A stretch of 36,775 nt of DNA from Streptomyces longispororuber. Its GTDB lineage: Bacteria > Actinomycetota > Actinomycetes > Streptomycetales > Streptomycetaceae. The translations under genes and the position numbers were made by a program. The stretch covers positions 1 through 36,775 of the forward strand of contig NZ_JAMOLN010000096.1 in assembly GCF_024448165.1 (NCBI RefSeq), read 5' to 3'. The notes beneath the pieces were generated by a model. The model did no database searches and had not been told where the DNA came from. It saw nothing but the letters and a program-made list of their open reading frames with translations. Below are positions 1-7,877 of the stretch, one piece after another (position 1 is the stretch's first letter; each line of letters opens with the position of its first letter).

Positions 1-1373
1 GGCCGGACCAGGAAGACGCCCGTGCCGTACGCCTCGTACGCCGGGATCCGGGCCGTGCGCACCGTGTCGCCCGCGAGCTCCGGCAGTCCGGCCTCCGTGC
101 CCACCGCCAGCAGCGTCCAGTGCGGCCCCCGGAACACGTCGAAGAGCCGCACCCCGCCGCGCCGCCCGTCCGGCGCCCGGTCGCCCGCCCGCAGCGCGTC
201 CTCCGGCAGGCCCGTGCGGGTCTCCCGGGTCAGCGCCGACTCCCGGTAGCCCAGGGCGAGCTGCTTCACCTCGTCGCCGCGCTGCGTGTGCGCGCCCGCC
301 GCGCTCGCCCGGTGGATGCGGGTGCTGATGCCGAGGACGTCCGCCGCGATCGGCAGCCGCTCCTCTTCGTACGTGTCCAGGAGCCCGGCCGGGGCGCCCG
401 CCAGGACGGCCGCCAGCTTCCACGACAGGTTGTACGCGTCCTGCACGCTCGTGTTCAGTCCCTGGCCGCCCGCCGGGGAGTGGATGTGCGCGGCGTCGCC
501 CGCCAGGAAGACCCGGCCCGCGCGGAACCGGTCCGCCATCGCCGCCCTGGCCCGGAAGTCCGACGCCCAGAGCACCTCGGCGACGTGCTCATCGGCGAGC
601 GTCGTCCGGGTCGCCAGCAGCTTCGCCACGCCCGCCGGTGAGGTGTCCGGCACGGCCGACTCGTCCGCGTACTGCGCGGCCAGCTGGAAGACGCGGCCCG
701 CGTCCGACGGCAGCGGGCAGAACGCCACGCCCCCGTCCGCCGCCTTCGGCCACACGTGCCAGTGCGTGTCCGGCACCGGCGCGTCGTCCGTGACGCGGAC
801 GTCCGCCACCAGCATCGGCTTCGGGTCGACCGTCTCCCCGGTCATACCGATGCCGAGCGCCCTGCGCACCGTGGACCGGCCGCCGTCCGCCGCCACCACG
901 AACCGCGCGCGGACCCGCGAGCCGTCCTCGAACGCCGCCGTCACCCCGTCCGCGTCCTGGTCGAGACCCGTCAGCGCGCAGCCGAAGCGGACGTCGCCGC
1001 CCAGCTCCCGCAGTCGCGCGTACAGCACCGCCTGCGTGCGGGCCTGCGGTATCAGCCAGCCCTCCGCGAAAGGAACCTGCTCGGTCGGCTCGGAGCGCTG
1101 CATCATGTCCCACTCCTGGCCTGGCTCGTCGCCCTCCCAGACCCGCATCTTCGGGTACGGCGTGCCCGCCGCGTGGATCGCGTCCAGCACCCCGAGGTCG
1201 TACAGCACCTCCTGGGTGCGCGGCTGCAGACCCTTGCCCCGCGAGCCGGGGAACAGGGACTCCGCCCGCTCCACCAGCAGCGCCCGCACCCCGCGCCGCG
1301 CCAGGTCCGCCGCGAGCACGAGCCCGGTCGGACCCGCGCCCACGACCAGTACGTCCGTCGTCCCAGCAGTCAT
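1..1373 (-). CDS. FAD-dependent aromatic monooxygenase (PHBH/TfdB type), C-terminus beyond window
   Basis: Predicted flavoprotein hydroxylase using NAD(P)H and O2 on an aromatic or polyketide-like substrate. About 457 residues are visible. They show the N-terminal dinucleotide-binding GAGPTG (12-17), the ADGGRS motif (about 162-167) and the FAD ribityl-binding AGDAAHIHSPAGGQGLN motif (291-307), in family order. The ATG at 1373 has a strong AAGGAGG ribosome binding site 8 bases upstream. The frame stays open to base 1, so the C-terminal thioredoxin-like part is missing from the window. It is divergent from a TetR gene with paired operators between them, so it is probably induced by the TetR ligand, perhaps its own substrate. 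Substrate cannot be read from sequence. Family assignment is firm. Confidence 0.9.
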   Translation of the reverse strand, partial: MTAGTTDVLVVGAGPTGLVLAADLARRGVRALLVERAESLFPGSRGKGLQPRTQEVLYDLGVLDAIHAAGTPYPKMRVWEGDEPGQEWDMMQRSEPTEQVPFAEGWLIPQARTQAVLYARLRELGGDVRFGCALTGLDQDADGVTAAFEDGSRVRARFVVAADGGRSTVRRALGIGMTGETVDPKPMLVADVRVTDDAPVPDTHWHVWPKAADGGVAFCPLPSDAGRVFQLAAQYADESAVPDTSPAGVAKLLATRTTLADEHVAEVLWASDFRARAAMADRFRAGRVFLAGDAAHIHSPAGGQGLNTSVQDAYNLSWKLAAVLAGAPAGLLDTYEEERLPIAADVLGISTRIHRASAAGAHTQRGDEVKQLALGYRESALTRETRTGLPEDALRAGDRAPDGRRGGVRLFDVFRGPHWTLLAVGTEAGLPELAGDTVRTARIPAYEAYGTGVFLVR

Positions 1374-1386
1374 CGCCACCGCCTCC

Positions 1387-1435
1387 TTAACGCCGTTAAA
1401 TTGCGATGTCCCGAGCATGGCCTTAACGGCGTTAA
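1387..1435. promoter_or_regulatory. Two palindromic TetR operators in divergent promoter
   Basis: TTAACGCCGTTAA at 1387-1399 and TTAACGGCGTTAA at 1423-1435 are the same 6+1+6 palindrome read on opposite strands, with centres 36 bases apart. The right copy lies just downstream of a leftward TTGACA (1438-1443, minus strand), in the -35/-10 spacer of the monooxygenase promoter. It also overlaps the rightward -10 TAAACT (1433-1438) of the tetR gene. The left copy touches the monooxygenase ribosome binding site. Binding of the adjacent TetR protein would block both genes. This is inference from position and symmetry. Confidence 0.8.
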
Positions 1436-1445
1436 ACTGTCAAGC

Positions 1446-2171
1446 GTGGCTGAGCAGAGGAACCCGAAAGAGCCGAAGAGCGCGGCGAAGAGTGCGGCGA
1501 AGAACGAGCCGAGGAAGGCCAGGCTCGACAAGGCGTACGTCGCCGACACCGCCCTCGACCTGCTGAACGACGTGGGTCTCGAAGGGCTGACGCTGCGCGC
1601 CATCGCCAAGGAGCTGAACGTGCAGGCACCCGCCCTGTACTGGCACTTCAAGAACAAGCAGGCGCTGCTCGACGAGATGGCGACCGTGATGTTCCGGCGC
1701 ATGACGGAAACCGGCGCGGAGGCAGGCAAGGGGGCCGGGTACGAGCCCGGAGGCAGCTGGCAGGAGTGGCTGCTGCTCGGGAACCGGCAGCTGCGGGCGA
1801 CGCTGCTGCGCTACCGCGACGGCGCGAAGGTCTTCAGCGGATCACGGTTCACCGGCACCGACCACGGGCCGCAGATGGAGGCGAACCTGCGCTTCCTGGT
1901 GGACTCCGGCTTCACTCCCGACCAGGCGACCTGGGCCAGCTCCACCACGTACATGTACACGCTGGGCTTCGTCACGGAGGAGCAGGGCATGCGGTCCGAG
2001 GGCCCGGACGCCCCGCCGCCCGTCGACGTGGCCGAGCGGGCGGAGCTGCTCGCCGACTATCCGATGGCGGCGGCCGCGGGGGAGCAACTGTTCGCCGCGT
2101 ACGACGAGCGGTTCGAGGAGGGGCTGCGGCTGATCGTGGCGGGGATCGAGGCGCGGTACGGCCTGCGCTGA
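1446..2171 (+). CDS. TetR family transcriptional regulator
   Basis: A 241-residue repressor. After a basic tail (about 1-25) comes a TetR-type helix-turn-helix (about 32-75, with LTLRAIAKELNV and LYWHFKNK). The C-terminal ligand domain resembles the TetR_C_1 class of the tetracycline repressor. I chose the GTG at 1446 because TAAACT (1433-1438) ends seven bases before it, the layout of a leaderless streptomycete transcript. No ribosome binding site precedes it. The divergent neighbour is an FAD monooxygenase, and the two palindromes between them make autoregulation and repression of that gene likely. The ligand is unknown. Confidence 0.9.
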   Translation: MAEQRNPKEPKSAAKSAAKNEPRKARLDKAYVADTALDLLNDVGLEGLTLRAIAKELNVQAPALYWHFKNKQALLDEMATVMFRRMTETGAEAGKGAGYEPGGSWQEWLLLGNRQLRATLLRYRDGAKVFSGSRFTGTDHGPQMEANLRFLVDSGFTPDQATWASSTTYMYTLGFVTEEQGMRSEGPDAPPPVDVAERAELLADYPMAAAAGEQLFAAYDERFEEGLRLIVAGIEARYGLR

Positions 2172-2204
2172 CCGGACGTCCCGGACGCGGGCGGCCCCTC
2201 GGGG

Positions 2205-2798
2205 CTACAGCCAGCCCGTCGGTAGGGGCGTACCCGTGGCACGCAGATGCCGGATCGCCGCGACGATCGAGTAGCAGTCGAAGAGCGCCGAATGCTCCCG
2301 CCCCGCGCAGGGCACGGGCAGCCCGAGCGCCTGCCACAGCCGCCCCGAGTTCACCGAAGTCGTCGCGGGCGCGGCTGAGTTGAGCCAGGGTCGCAGCGTC
2401 ATGAAGTGGACGTCGAGGAAGCCGTTCGCGACCTCCTCGCCGCGCGCCCGCGCCCACCCCACGTTCTCCCCGAGCACGACCATGTCGTTGCCGTACGACA
2501 GGGCCGATTGCCCCGCGCAGAACCCGAGGAACTCGCCGAGCGCCGCCGCGGGCGGGCGCCCCTCCCGGTCCACCGCCTCCTGCGTGATGCCGGTCAGCTC
2601 GGTGAAGTAGGCGGACAGACGGGGGTTGGCCACGGGGCGGACCAGCGTCTCGAACTCCTCGACGACGCGGTACTCCTCGTCCAGCCGCAGCGCACCGATC
2701 TGGACCAGCTCGCGGAGCCGGCCGGGACCGCCCCAGTCCTGCTCCAGGGCGCCCGGCCACGTGGTGAACTCGAGGTCGAACACGACAAAGGTCGACAA
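2205..2798 (-). CDS. 3'-5' exonuclease, DEDDh (DnaQ-like) family
   Basis: A 197-residue stand-alone exonuclease domain. The acidic metal-binding residues are all present: D8 and E10 in FDLEF, D105 in YGNDM, H169 and D174 in the C-terminal EHSALFD motif. This is the DEDDh set used by RNase T, DnaQ epsilon and ERI/KapD-like nucleases. It contains no other domain, so a role in RNA trimming or DNA end processing cannot be distinguished. The start is TTG at 2798, supported by GGAGAG about 8 bases upstream. It lies 39 bases downstream of the acyltransferase gene on the same strand and may be co-transcribed with it, although its function looks unrelated to the glycopolymer genes. It converges on tetR. 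Confidence 0.85.
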   Translation of the reverse strand: MSTFVVFDLEFTTWPGALEQDWGGPGRLRELVQIGALRLDEEYRVVEEFETLVRPVANPRLSAYFTELTGITQEAVDREGRPPAAALGEFLGFCAGQSALSYGNDMVVLGENVGWARARGEEVANGFLDVHFMTLRPWLNSAAPATTSVNSGRLWQALGLPVPCAGREHSALFDCYSIVAAIRHLRATGTPLPTGWL

Positions 2799-2837
2799 GC
2801 CGCTCTCTCCGTGTCTGCGGGCCGGCGTTCTCCTTCG

Positions 2838-3983
2838 TCAGGCTGCCCTACGGTCCCGGTTCAGCGCCCTGCGCAACGCGGGCGTCGCCCACTCCTCGAC
2901 GTAACGGTTCAGCAGCCAGGCGAGCAGCAGCATGGCCCCGACCGTGCCGGCGAACGTCACCGACGACGGCAGCCCGGCCTTGCGGTGCAGCGCCTCTATG
3001 ACCACCCAGCCCAGGTGTTCGTGGACCAGGTAGAAGGGGTACGTGAGGGCCCCCGCGACCGTCAGCCAGCGCCAGTTGGCCCACCGCGTCCAGCCCAGCG
3101 CGATGGCCGCGACCGCGAAGAAGCCGAGCGTGACGACCGCGATGATCCCGTACGAGGAGCGGTTCGAGAAGAAGTCGGGGTTCGGCGCGTGCCACAGCCG
3201 GTCGACCGCGTAGTGCTGGCCGATCAGCCAGCTGACGGCGACGATGCCCCACGCCGTCATGTCGCGGCGGTCCCGGTGCACCAGGTACAGGCCGACGCCG
3301 CCGATGAAGAAGGGCGCGTACTCCGGCATCAGGGCCAGGTTCAGGAGCGGCTCGCCGGACCCCTGCGCGAGAGCCGCCGCCAGCGTCCACACCGCGCAGA
3401 ACAGCACGACCCGGTGCCGGGTCGCGCCCGGCAGGACGACGCACAGCGCGAACAGGGCGTAGAAGCGCAGCTCCGCCCAGAGCGTCCAGCACACCCCCAG
3501 CACCCGGTCCACGCCCAGCGGCTGCTGGAGCATGGTGAGGTTCACCAGGGCGTCGCTGGGGGACACCGCGTGGTAGGCCACGACCGGCAGCGCGAAGACC
3601 CCGGTGACCAGCACGATCGCCACCCAGTACGCCGGGAAGAGGCGGGAGACCCGGGACGCGAAGAACGAGCGCAGCGGGCGGCCCCAGCCGCTCATGCAGA
3701 TCACGAAGCCGCTGATGACGAAGAAGATCTGCACGCCGAGACAGCCGTACGCGAACCAGCCGTGCAGGGAGGGGAACTGGGTGCGCGGCGAGGTCCCCCA
3801 GGCGTGCGAGACCTCGCCGTCCCGGCCGCCGTAGTGGTACGCGGCCACCATCAGCGCGGCGATCAGACGCAGCCCGTCGAGCGCGTACAGACGGGCTGCC
3901 GCGGGTCTCGGGGGCGGCGGCGCGGCCGGGGCCTCGGGGCCGGAGGCCGGCTGGGGGACTGTGGTCGTACCGGTGACGGTCAT
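2838..3983 (-). CDS. Acyltransferase 3 family membrane O-acyltransferase (OafA/YrhL-like)
   Basis: A 381-residue polytopic membrane protein. After a proline/alanine-rich cytosolic tail (1-30) comes the family signature LDGLRLIAALMVAAYHYGG, with the conserved histidine at H50. FFVISGFVI and an Arg-rich segment followed by an FPAYW motif come next, then about nine more hydrophobic helices. Family members move acetyl or other acyl groups onto surface sugars. The ATG overlaps the stop of the polysialyltransferase-like gene (ATGA, 3980-3983). It is therefore the third gene of a translationally coupled operon and probably decorates the same cell-wall polymer. The acyl donor and acceptor are unknown. 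Confidence 0.88.
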   Translation of the reverse strand: MTVTGTTTVPQPASGPEAPAAPPPPRPAAARLYALDGLRLIAALMVAAYHYGGRDGEVSHAWGTSPRTQFPSLHGWFAYGCLGVQIFFVISGFVICMSGWGRPLRSFFASRVSRLFPAYWVAIVLVTGVFALPVVAYHAVSPSDALVNLTMLQQPLGVDRVLGVCWTLWAELRFYALFALCVVLPGATRHRVVLFCAVWTLAAALAQGSGEPLLNLALMPEYAPFFIGGVGLYLVHRDRRDMTAWGIVAVSWLIGQHYAVDRLWHAPNPDFFSNRSSYGIIAVVTLGFFAVAAIALGWTRWANWRWLTVAGALTYPFYLVHEHLGWVVIEALHRKAGLPSSVTFAGTVGAMLLLAWLLNRYVEEWATPALRRALNRDRRAA

Positions 3984-5329
3984 CCGAGTGCGGCTCGCTT
4001 GAAGGATCGGGCCCGCCGCGCGACCCGGCGTACCGCCGCGTTCCGGGGAATGAAGGACAGCTGGGTCGGGATCGCCCCCGGAAGGGCGAGGGAGGTCAGA
4101 CGTCGGCGCTTGAAGTAGCGCCAGGTGTGGTCGTCGAGGCGGGTCGACAGATAGCGCTCGGCGGCGGGCCGCAGATCCGGGTAGATCTTGGCCTGCATGG
4201 CGAAGCCCACCGCGCGTAGCAGGTCCGTCAACTCGGCGACGGACGTGCCCTGTTCCTGCGACTCGACGCCCGGGCGGTCGGTCAGTTCCGGCAGCAGCGC
4301 GTCGACGATGGTGACCGGGACGCGGTTGCTGTTCTGGTACGGGGTGAGGCGGTCCAGGAGGGTGCCGGTGCCGACGCGGGCCACCGGGATCCCGTACAGC
4401 GCCTGCGCGGTGAGCAGCGCCGTGGAGAAGCAGCCGACGACGAGGGCCGGGCGCATCCGCTGGTAGAGGACCTCGGCGAGGACCGGGGTGTCCAGGACGG
4501 TCAGCTCGACGCCGAGCTTGTCCGCCTCCTTCTCCAGGGTGCGCGACCAGCGGGCCGGAGCGGTGGGGTGCGGCTTGAACACGATCTGGTGGTGGCCGAG
4601 TTCGGCGGCGCCGCGCATCATCCGGACGTGCAGGTCCTCCTCCTCCTCGGCGGTGAGGATGTCCAGCGCCGAGAGGTACTGGCCGAGGAGCAGCGCCGGT
4701 TCGCCGGTGACCTCGGGCAGGCCGGTCGCGGTGTCGCCGAGTTCGGCGAGCACCTTGACGAAGACCTCCGTCGGCACGATCTCCGGCTCGACGCCGAACT
4801 CCGTGAGCAGCAGCGGCTTGAGGCCCGGCACCAGGTCAAGGTGGAGGAGGCGGCGCACGCGGGTGCCGACCAGCGGGTCCAGCTTGTTGCGGGTCGGGCC
4901 GTAGCTCATCAGGCCGTCCGCGTACACGTCGACGGGCGCGCCCGTGAAGATCTGCGCGACGGCCATCGCCGGGTTGACCTGGATGGACTCGACGGCCAGC
5001 TCGACATCGTCGTCGCCAAGACCCCAGTGCAGCCTCAAGTACCGCTCCCAGAGCGGCAGATCGTCGGCGCGTGGCGCCCAGCCGCCCGGGTGGAACGGCG
5101 AGATCGCCTCGTTCCACGACAGGATGCCGTCGAAGCGGCCGCGCAGCCGCTCGAAGCCGGGCATCTCGTCGACGGCGGGCGTCGTCTCGGGCGTCGCCGC
5201 GTTGTTGGCGACAAGGAGCAGCGTGCGGTCCGCCGGGGCGAACCGCTCCGCGTCCAGGGCCGCCGCCAGGGTCGCGGCGCCGTACAGGGTCGAGACGAGC
5301 AGGATCCGGGTGGTGCTACGGGTCGTCAC
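3980..5329 (-). CDS. Polysialyltransferase-like glycosyltransferase (GT52 / alpha-2,8-polysialyltransferase family)
   Basis: A 449-residue GT-B-type protein. It carries the three short signatures of bacterial sialyltransferases: an acidic-Gly motif (VYADG, 135-139, catalytic base region), the HP motif (KPHP, 252-255, CMP binding) and a small hydroxyl motif (GCFST, 299-303). Enzymes of this type transfer sialic or related nonulosonic acids from CMP-activated donors. A CMP-nonulosonate synthetase and a synthase are encoded 2.5-4 kb away, which supports that donor. GTG start at 5329 overlaps the GT2 stop by four bases, and its own stop overlaps the acyltransferase start. I infer that it builds or extends a Kdn-containing wall polymer. 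The acceptor is unknown. Confidence 0.82.
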   Translation of the reverse strand: MTTRSTTRILLVSTLYGAATLAAALDAERFAPADRTLLLVANNAATPETTPAVDEMPGFERLRGRFDGILSWNEAISPFHPGGWAPRADDLPLWERYLRLHWGLGDDDVELAVESIQVNPAMAVAQIFTGAPVDVYADGLMSYGPTRNKLDPLVGTRVRRLLHLDLVPGLKPLLLTEFGVEPEIVPTEVFVKVLAELGDTATGLPEVTGEPALLLGQYLSALDILTAEEEEDLHVRMMRGAAELGHHQIVFKPHPTAPARWSRTLEKEADKLGVELTVLDTPVLAEVLYQRMRPALVVGCFSTALLTAQALYGIPVARVGTGTLLDRLTPYQNSNRVPVTIVDALLPELTDRPGVESQEQGTSVAELTDLLRAVGFAMQAKIYPDLRPAAERYLSTRLDDHTWRYFKRRRLTSLALPGAIPTQLSFIPRNAAVRRVARRARSFKRAALG

Positions 5330-6303
5330 GCGGCGGCCTCCGCACTCACCGGGCGACGGCGCAGGCGGCGCAGCCGCGTGGCGCGCTGTATGTCCATCGA
5401 GTCGAGCGCCTCGTCGAGCACCTGCTGCGGCATGCGCTTGAGCGCCGCAGCGCTGAGGGACTTCAATTTGCGCGCCACAGGTGCTTCGAACCTTTCGATG
5501 GATCCCAAGTGATGGGAAATGATGGCGCAGTAGGTGCGCACGGCCTTCGGGAGAAGCTGGTCGGCGTCCCGGTCCTGCGCGGTTTCCCGTACGACTTGGT
5601 CAAATGCGCGAATGAAATCGAGCTGGCGTACGTCACCGATCTGGGTGAGCGACGACGCGACACCGCGCCGGTAGAAAACGCCCAACAGGCCCACCGCGGC
5701 GAAGGATTTCGCCTCGCGGTGCAGCCGCCAGATCCACGGCCGGTCCTCGGCCGTCCGCAGCCCGTCGGTGAAGTGCAGCAGTCCGGCGTCGGCGAGCCGG
5801 CGGTGGTAGATGCCGGCCCACGCGTACGCGTAGTCGACGGAGGTGGAGCGGTCGGCGGGCAGGATCGCGGCGCGCGGGTCCATGACGACGCCGCGCAGAC
5901 CGGTCGGCACCCGGTGGACGGAGCGGGCCCGCGCGGTGCACTGGACGTGGTCCGTGCGCACGAAGTCGCAGCCCAGGTCCTCTATGGCGGCGAGGAGTTG
6001 CGGATAGTAGCCGGGCGCGAGCCAGTCGTCTCCGTCCAGGAACGTGAGGTACTCGCCGCGCGCCGTGTCCAGTCCGGTGTTCCGGGCCGTGGCGAGTCCC
6101 CCGTTCCGCTCGTGTCTGACGACGACCGCGCCGGGCAGCTCGCGCTCGGCGCGCGCGAGAATGTCCGGTGTCTCGTCCTTGGAGCAGTCGTCGACGAGAA
6201 TGAATTCGAAGTCGTCGCGTGCGTTGGCACGAAGACTTCTGAGGGTGTCGGGCGCGTATTGCTGCACGTTGTAGAACGGCACGATGACGGAGAGCTTGAC
6301 CAC
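5326..6303 (-). CDS. Family 2 glycosyltransferase
   Basis: A 325-residue GT-A enzyme. The N-terminal strand LSVIVPFYN (4-12), the UDP-binding VDDC region (37-40) and the DXD-type FLDGDDW (88-94) are intact, so it should be an active inverting nucleotide-sugar transferase. The C-terminal third is helical and basic (ending in RLRRLRRR), possibly for membrane attachment. The frame is open far upstream, and an ATG exists at 6426. I prefer the GTG at 6303 because homologous GT2 proteins begin right at this strand, and because TAACGT (6311-6316, minus) stands exactly seven bases before it, a leaderless layout. It is the first gene of a leftward operon coupled by 4-base overlaps to the polysialyltransferase-like and acyltransferase genes. 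Confidence 0.85.
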   Translation of the reverse strand: MVKLSVIVPFYNVQQYAPDTLRSLRANARDDFEFILVDDCSKDETPDILARAERELPGAVVVRHERNGGLATARNTGLDTARGEYLTFLDGDDWLAPGYYPQLLAAIEDLGCDFVRTDHVQCTARARSVHRVPTGLRGVVMDPRAAILPADRSTSVDYAYAWAGIYHRRLADAGLLHFTDGLRTAEDRPWIWRLHREAKSFAAVGLLGVFYRRGVASSLTQIGDVRQLDFIRAFDQVVRETAQDRDADQLLPKAVRTYCAIISHHLGSIERFEAPVARKLKSLSAAALKRMPQQVLDEALDSMDIQRATRLRRLRRRPVSAEAAA

Positions 6304-6316
6304 GTCGGTGACGTTA
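6304..6316 (-). promoter_or_regulatory. Leaderless -10 element for the GT2 operon
   Basis: Read on the minus strand, TAACGT (6316-6311) is followed by seven bases, CACCGAC, and then the GTG at 6303. No convincing -35 is visible. The arrangement mirrors the one in front of the divergent gene at 6502. Confidence 0.55.
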
Positions 6317-6488
6317 GGCGGCGGCCCGGCATTCGTCTTGACCGGCAACTTGATGTCAGGTGAACGACGTGTGGCGGGACCGTGAACCGGCCCTGCCGGA
6401 GGGCTTTTCCGAGGCTGATTCGCCATTCGTCGGTGTGCTGTTAACCGTTTGTTGCACTCCGGTTGGGCCGCGGCTCGAAATGCCTTCC

Positions 6489-6501
6489 TAACTTCTTCGA
6501 C
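6489..6501 (+). promoter_or_regulatory. Leaderless -10 element for the rightward glycopolymer operon
   Basis: TAACTT (6489-6494) is followed by CTTCGAC and the GTG at 6502. The -10, the seven-base spacer and the start codon are almost the same as in the opposing GT2 promoter (TAACGT, CACCGAC, GTG). TTGGGC at 6464-6469 is a possible -35, with a long 19-base spacer. Confidence 0.55.
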
Positions 6502-7839
6502 GTGCCAGCAAGTACCGAAGCAAGGAACGGAAAGACCCCAGGGAAGCCTCTCCGGGTCGCCGTGCTCGCGGACTCCGACACCCGATGGAAATGGGGGTCG
6601 CTCACCGCCTCCCGACTCCTTCCCGAGAGCGCCGCCCTCGACGGCTTTCTGCTGCGGGGTCGCGCCACCCCCACCCCCCGCCAGCTCACCGAGGTCGGTG
6701 TCCGCGCCGACAGCCTCCACGAGGTGACGGCCGCCGAATTCCTCCACCGGATGCAGCGGGACTCCGCATCGTACGACGTGGTCGTCCTCGCCCTCGTCGG
6801 CGGAGCCGTCCAGGCCGTACTGCACGGACTCGCCCACGCCTGGCAGGGGGAGGCCCGCCGGCCCGTCGTCGTCACCGGCTACGTCGGCGTCGTCTACGAG
6901 AAGCTCGCCGACGGCCTGCTGCTGCGGCACGGCGCCGACGTGGTCCTCGCCAACTCCCGCTACGACGCGGAGCGCTTCCGCGCCGTCTACGAAGGAGTGG
7001 GCGCGGACGCCTCCTCGGTCACGGAGTGCGCGCTGCCGTTCCTCGGCGGGGCGCCCTACGAGGCGGAGCACGACCCGTACACGGTCGTCTTCGCCGCGCA
7101 GCCCTCCGTGCCGGACACCCCGGCCGACCGGCTGTACCTCCTCAGCCGGCTGGCCCAGCACGCCCGTCTGCACCCGGAGCGCGAGGTGCTGCTCAAACTG
7201 CGCAGCAAGCCGGGCGAGCACACCACGCACATCGAGGAAGTGCCCTACCAGAAGCTCGCCCAGCGCCTCGGCGACGAACTGCCGCCGAACGTACGGCTCG
7301 TGTACGGGAACATGGGCGAGGTCCTCGACCGCACCGACCTGCTGGTCACCGTCAGCTCCACCGCCGCCCTCGAATCGCTGCACCGGCGCATCCCCACCGC
7401 GCTGCTCACCGACCTCGGGGTGCGCGAGGCGCTCGGCAACCACCACTTCACCGGTTCCGGCTGCCTCGTCTCCTGGGACCGGTTGGACGCGGGGGAGCGG
7501 CCCGAGGCGGACCCCGCGTGGGTCGCCCGCCAGGGAGTCGCCGCCGACGGCACGTACGAGCACGCCTTCGACGGGGCCCGCGCCAGGGTCGCCGAGCTGC
7601 TGGGCGCCGACCGCGGGCCGATCGCCCCGTACTACACGCGCACCACGGCCCCCGGTTACCTGCCGCGCGTCCTCGCCCGCCACCACCTCGCGCCCGACGG
7701 CTCACCGCTGCCCGGCGCGCCCGCCGCCGACAAGGAGGCCGGCGCCGTCCGGCAGATCGTCCGCCGCGCCGCGCGCGGCGCCTACCGGCACGGCGTGCAG
7801 CGCGTCGCCCCCGTGATCCGGCGGATGGGGGAGCTGTGA
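6502..7839 (+). CDS. Putative glycosyltransferase (resembles DUF6716 family)
   Basis: A 445-residue cytosolic protein with two Rossmann-like halves suggestive of a GT-B fold. The first starts at RVAVLADSDTRWKWG, and the second contains VLLKLRSKPGEH followed by LLVTVSSTAALES, a pattern like the donor-site region of GT-B enzymes. The family name is from memory of streptomycete annotations and was not checked. The start chosen is GTG 6502 with a -10 seven bases upstream; an in-frame TTG at 6463 is the alternative. It is the first gene of a rightward run leading into the NeuA-HAD and NeuB genes, so it probably adds a sugar to the same polymer. The C-terminus is Arg-rich. Donor and acceptor are unknown. 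Confidence 0.72.
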   Translation: MPASTEARNGKTPGKPLRVAVLADSDTRWKWGSLTASRLLPESAALDGFLLRGRATPTPRQLTEVGVRADSLHEVTAAEFLHRMQRDSASYDVVVLALVGGAVQAVLHGLAHAWQGEARRPVVVTGYVGVVYEKLADGLLLRHGADVVLANSRYDAERFRAVYEGVGADASSVTECALPFLGGAPYEAEHDPYTVVFAAQPSVPDTPADRLYLLSRLAQHARLHPEREVLLKLRSKPGEHTTHIEEVPYQKLAQRLGDELPPNVRLVYGNMGEVLDRTDLLVTVSSTAALESLHRRIPTALLTDLGVREALGNHHFTGSGCLVSWDRLDAGERPEADPAWVARQGVAADGTYEHAFDGARARVAELLGADRGPIAPYYTRTTAPGYLPRVLARHHLAPDGSPLPGAPAADKEAGAVRQIVRRAARGAYRHGVQRVAPVIRRMGEL

Positions 7840-7877
7840 CCCTCCACACCCACGAACTCCCCGAAGGAGAACCGCAG

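Noticed and set aside
2406..4118. 570-codon plus-strand frame opposite the exonuclease and acyltransferase
   Set aside because: It spans two real genes on the other strand, and its Arg/Gln/Pro composition is typical of shadow frames.
5326..7686. A 786-codon open frame on the minus strand across the GT2 gene and the opposite operon
   Set aside because: Only the part from 6303 down encodes a recognisable GT2 protein. The upstream part is antisense to a better-supported gene and is an open frame caused by high GC.
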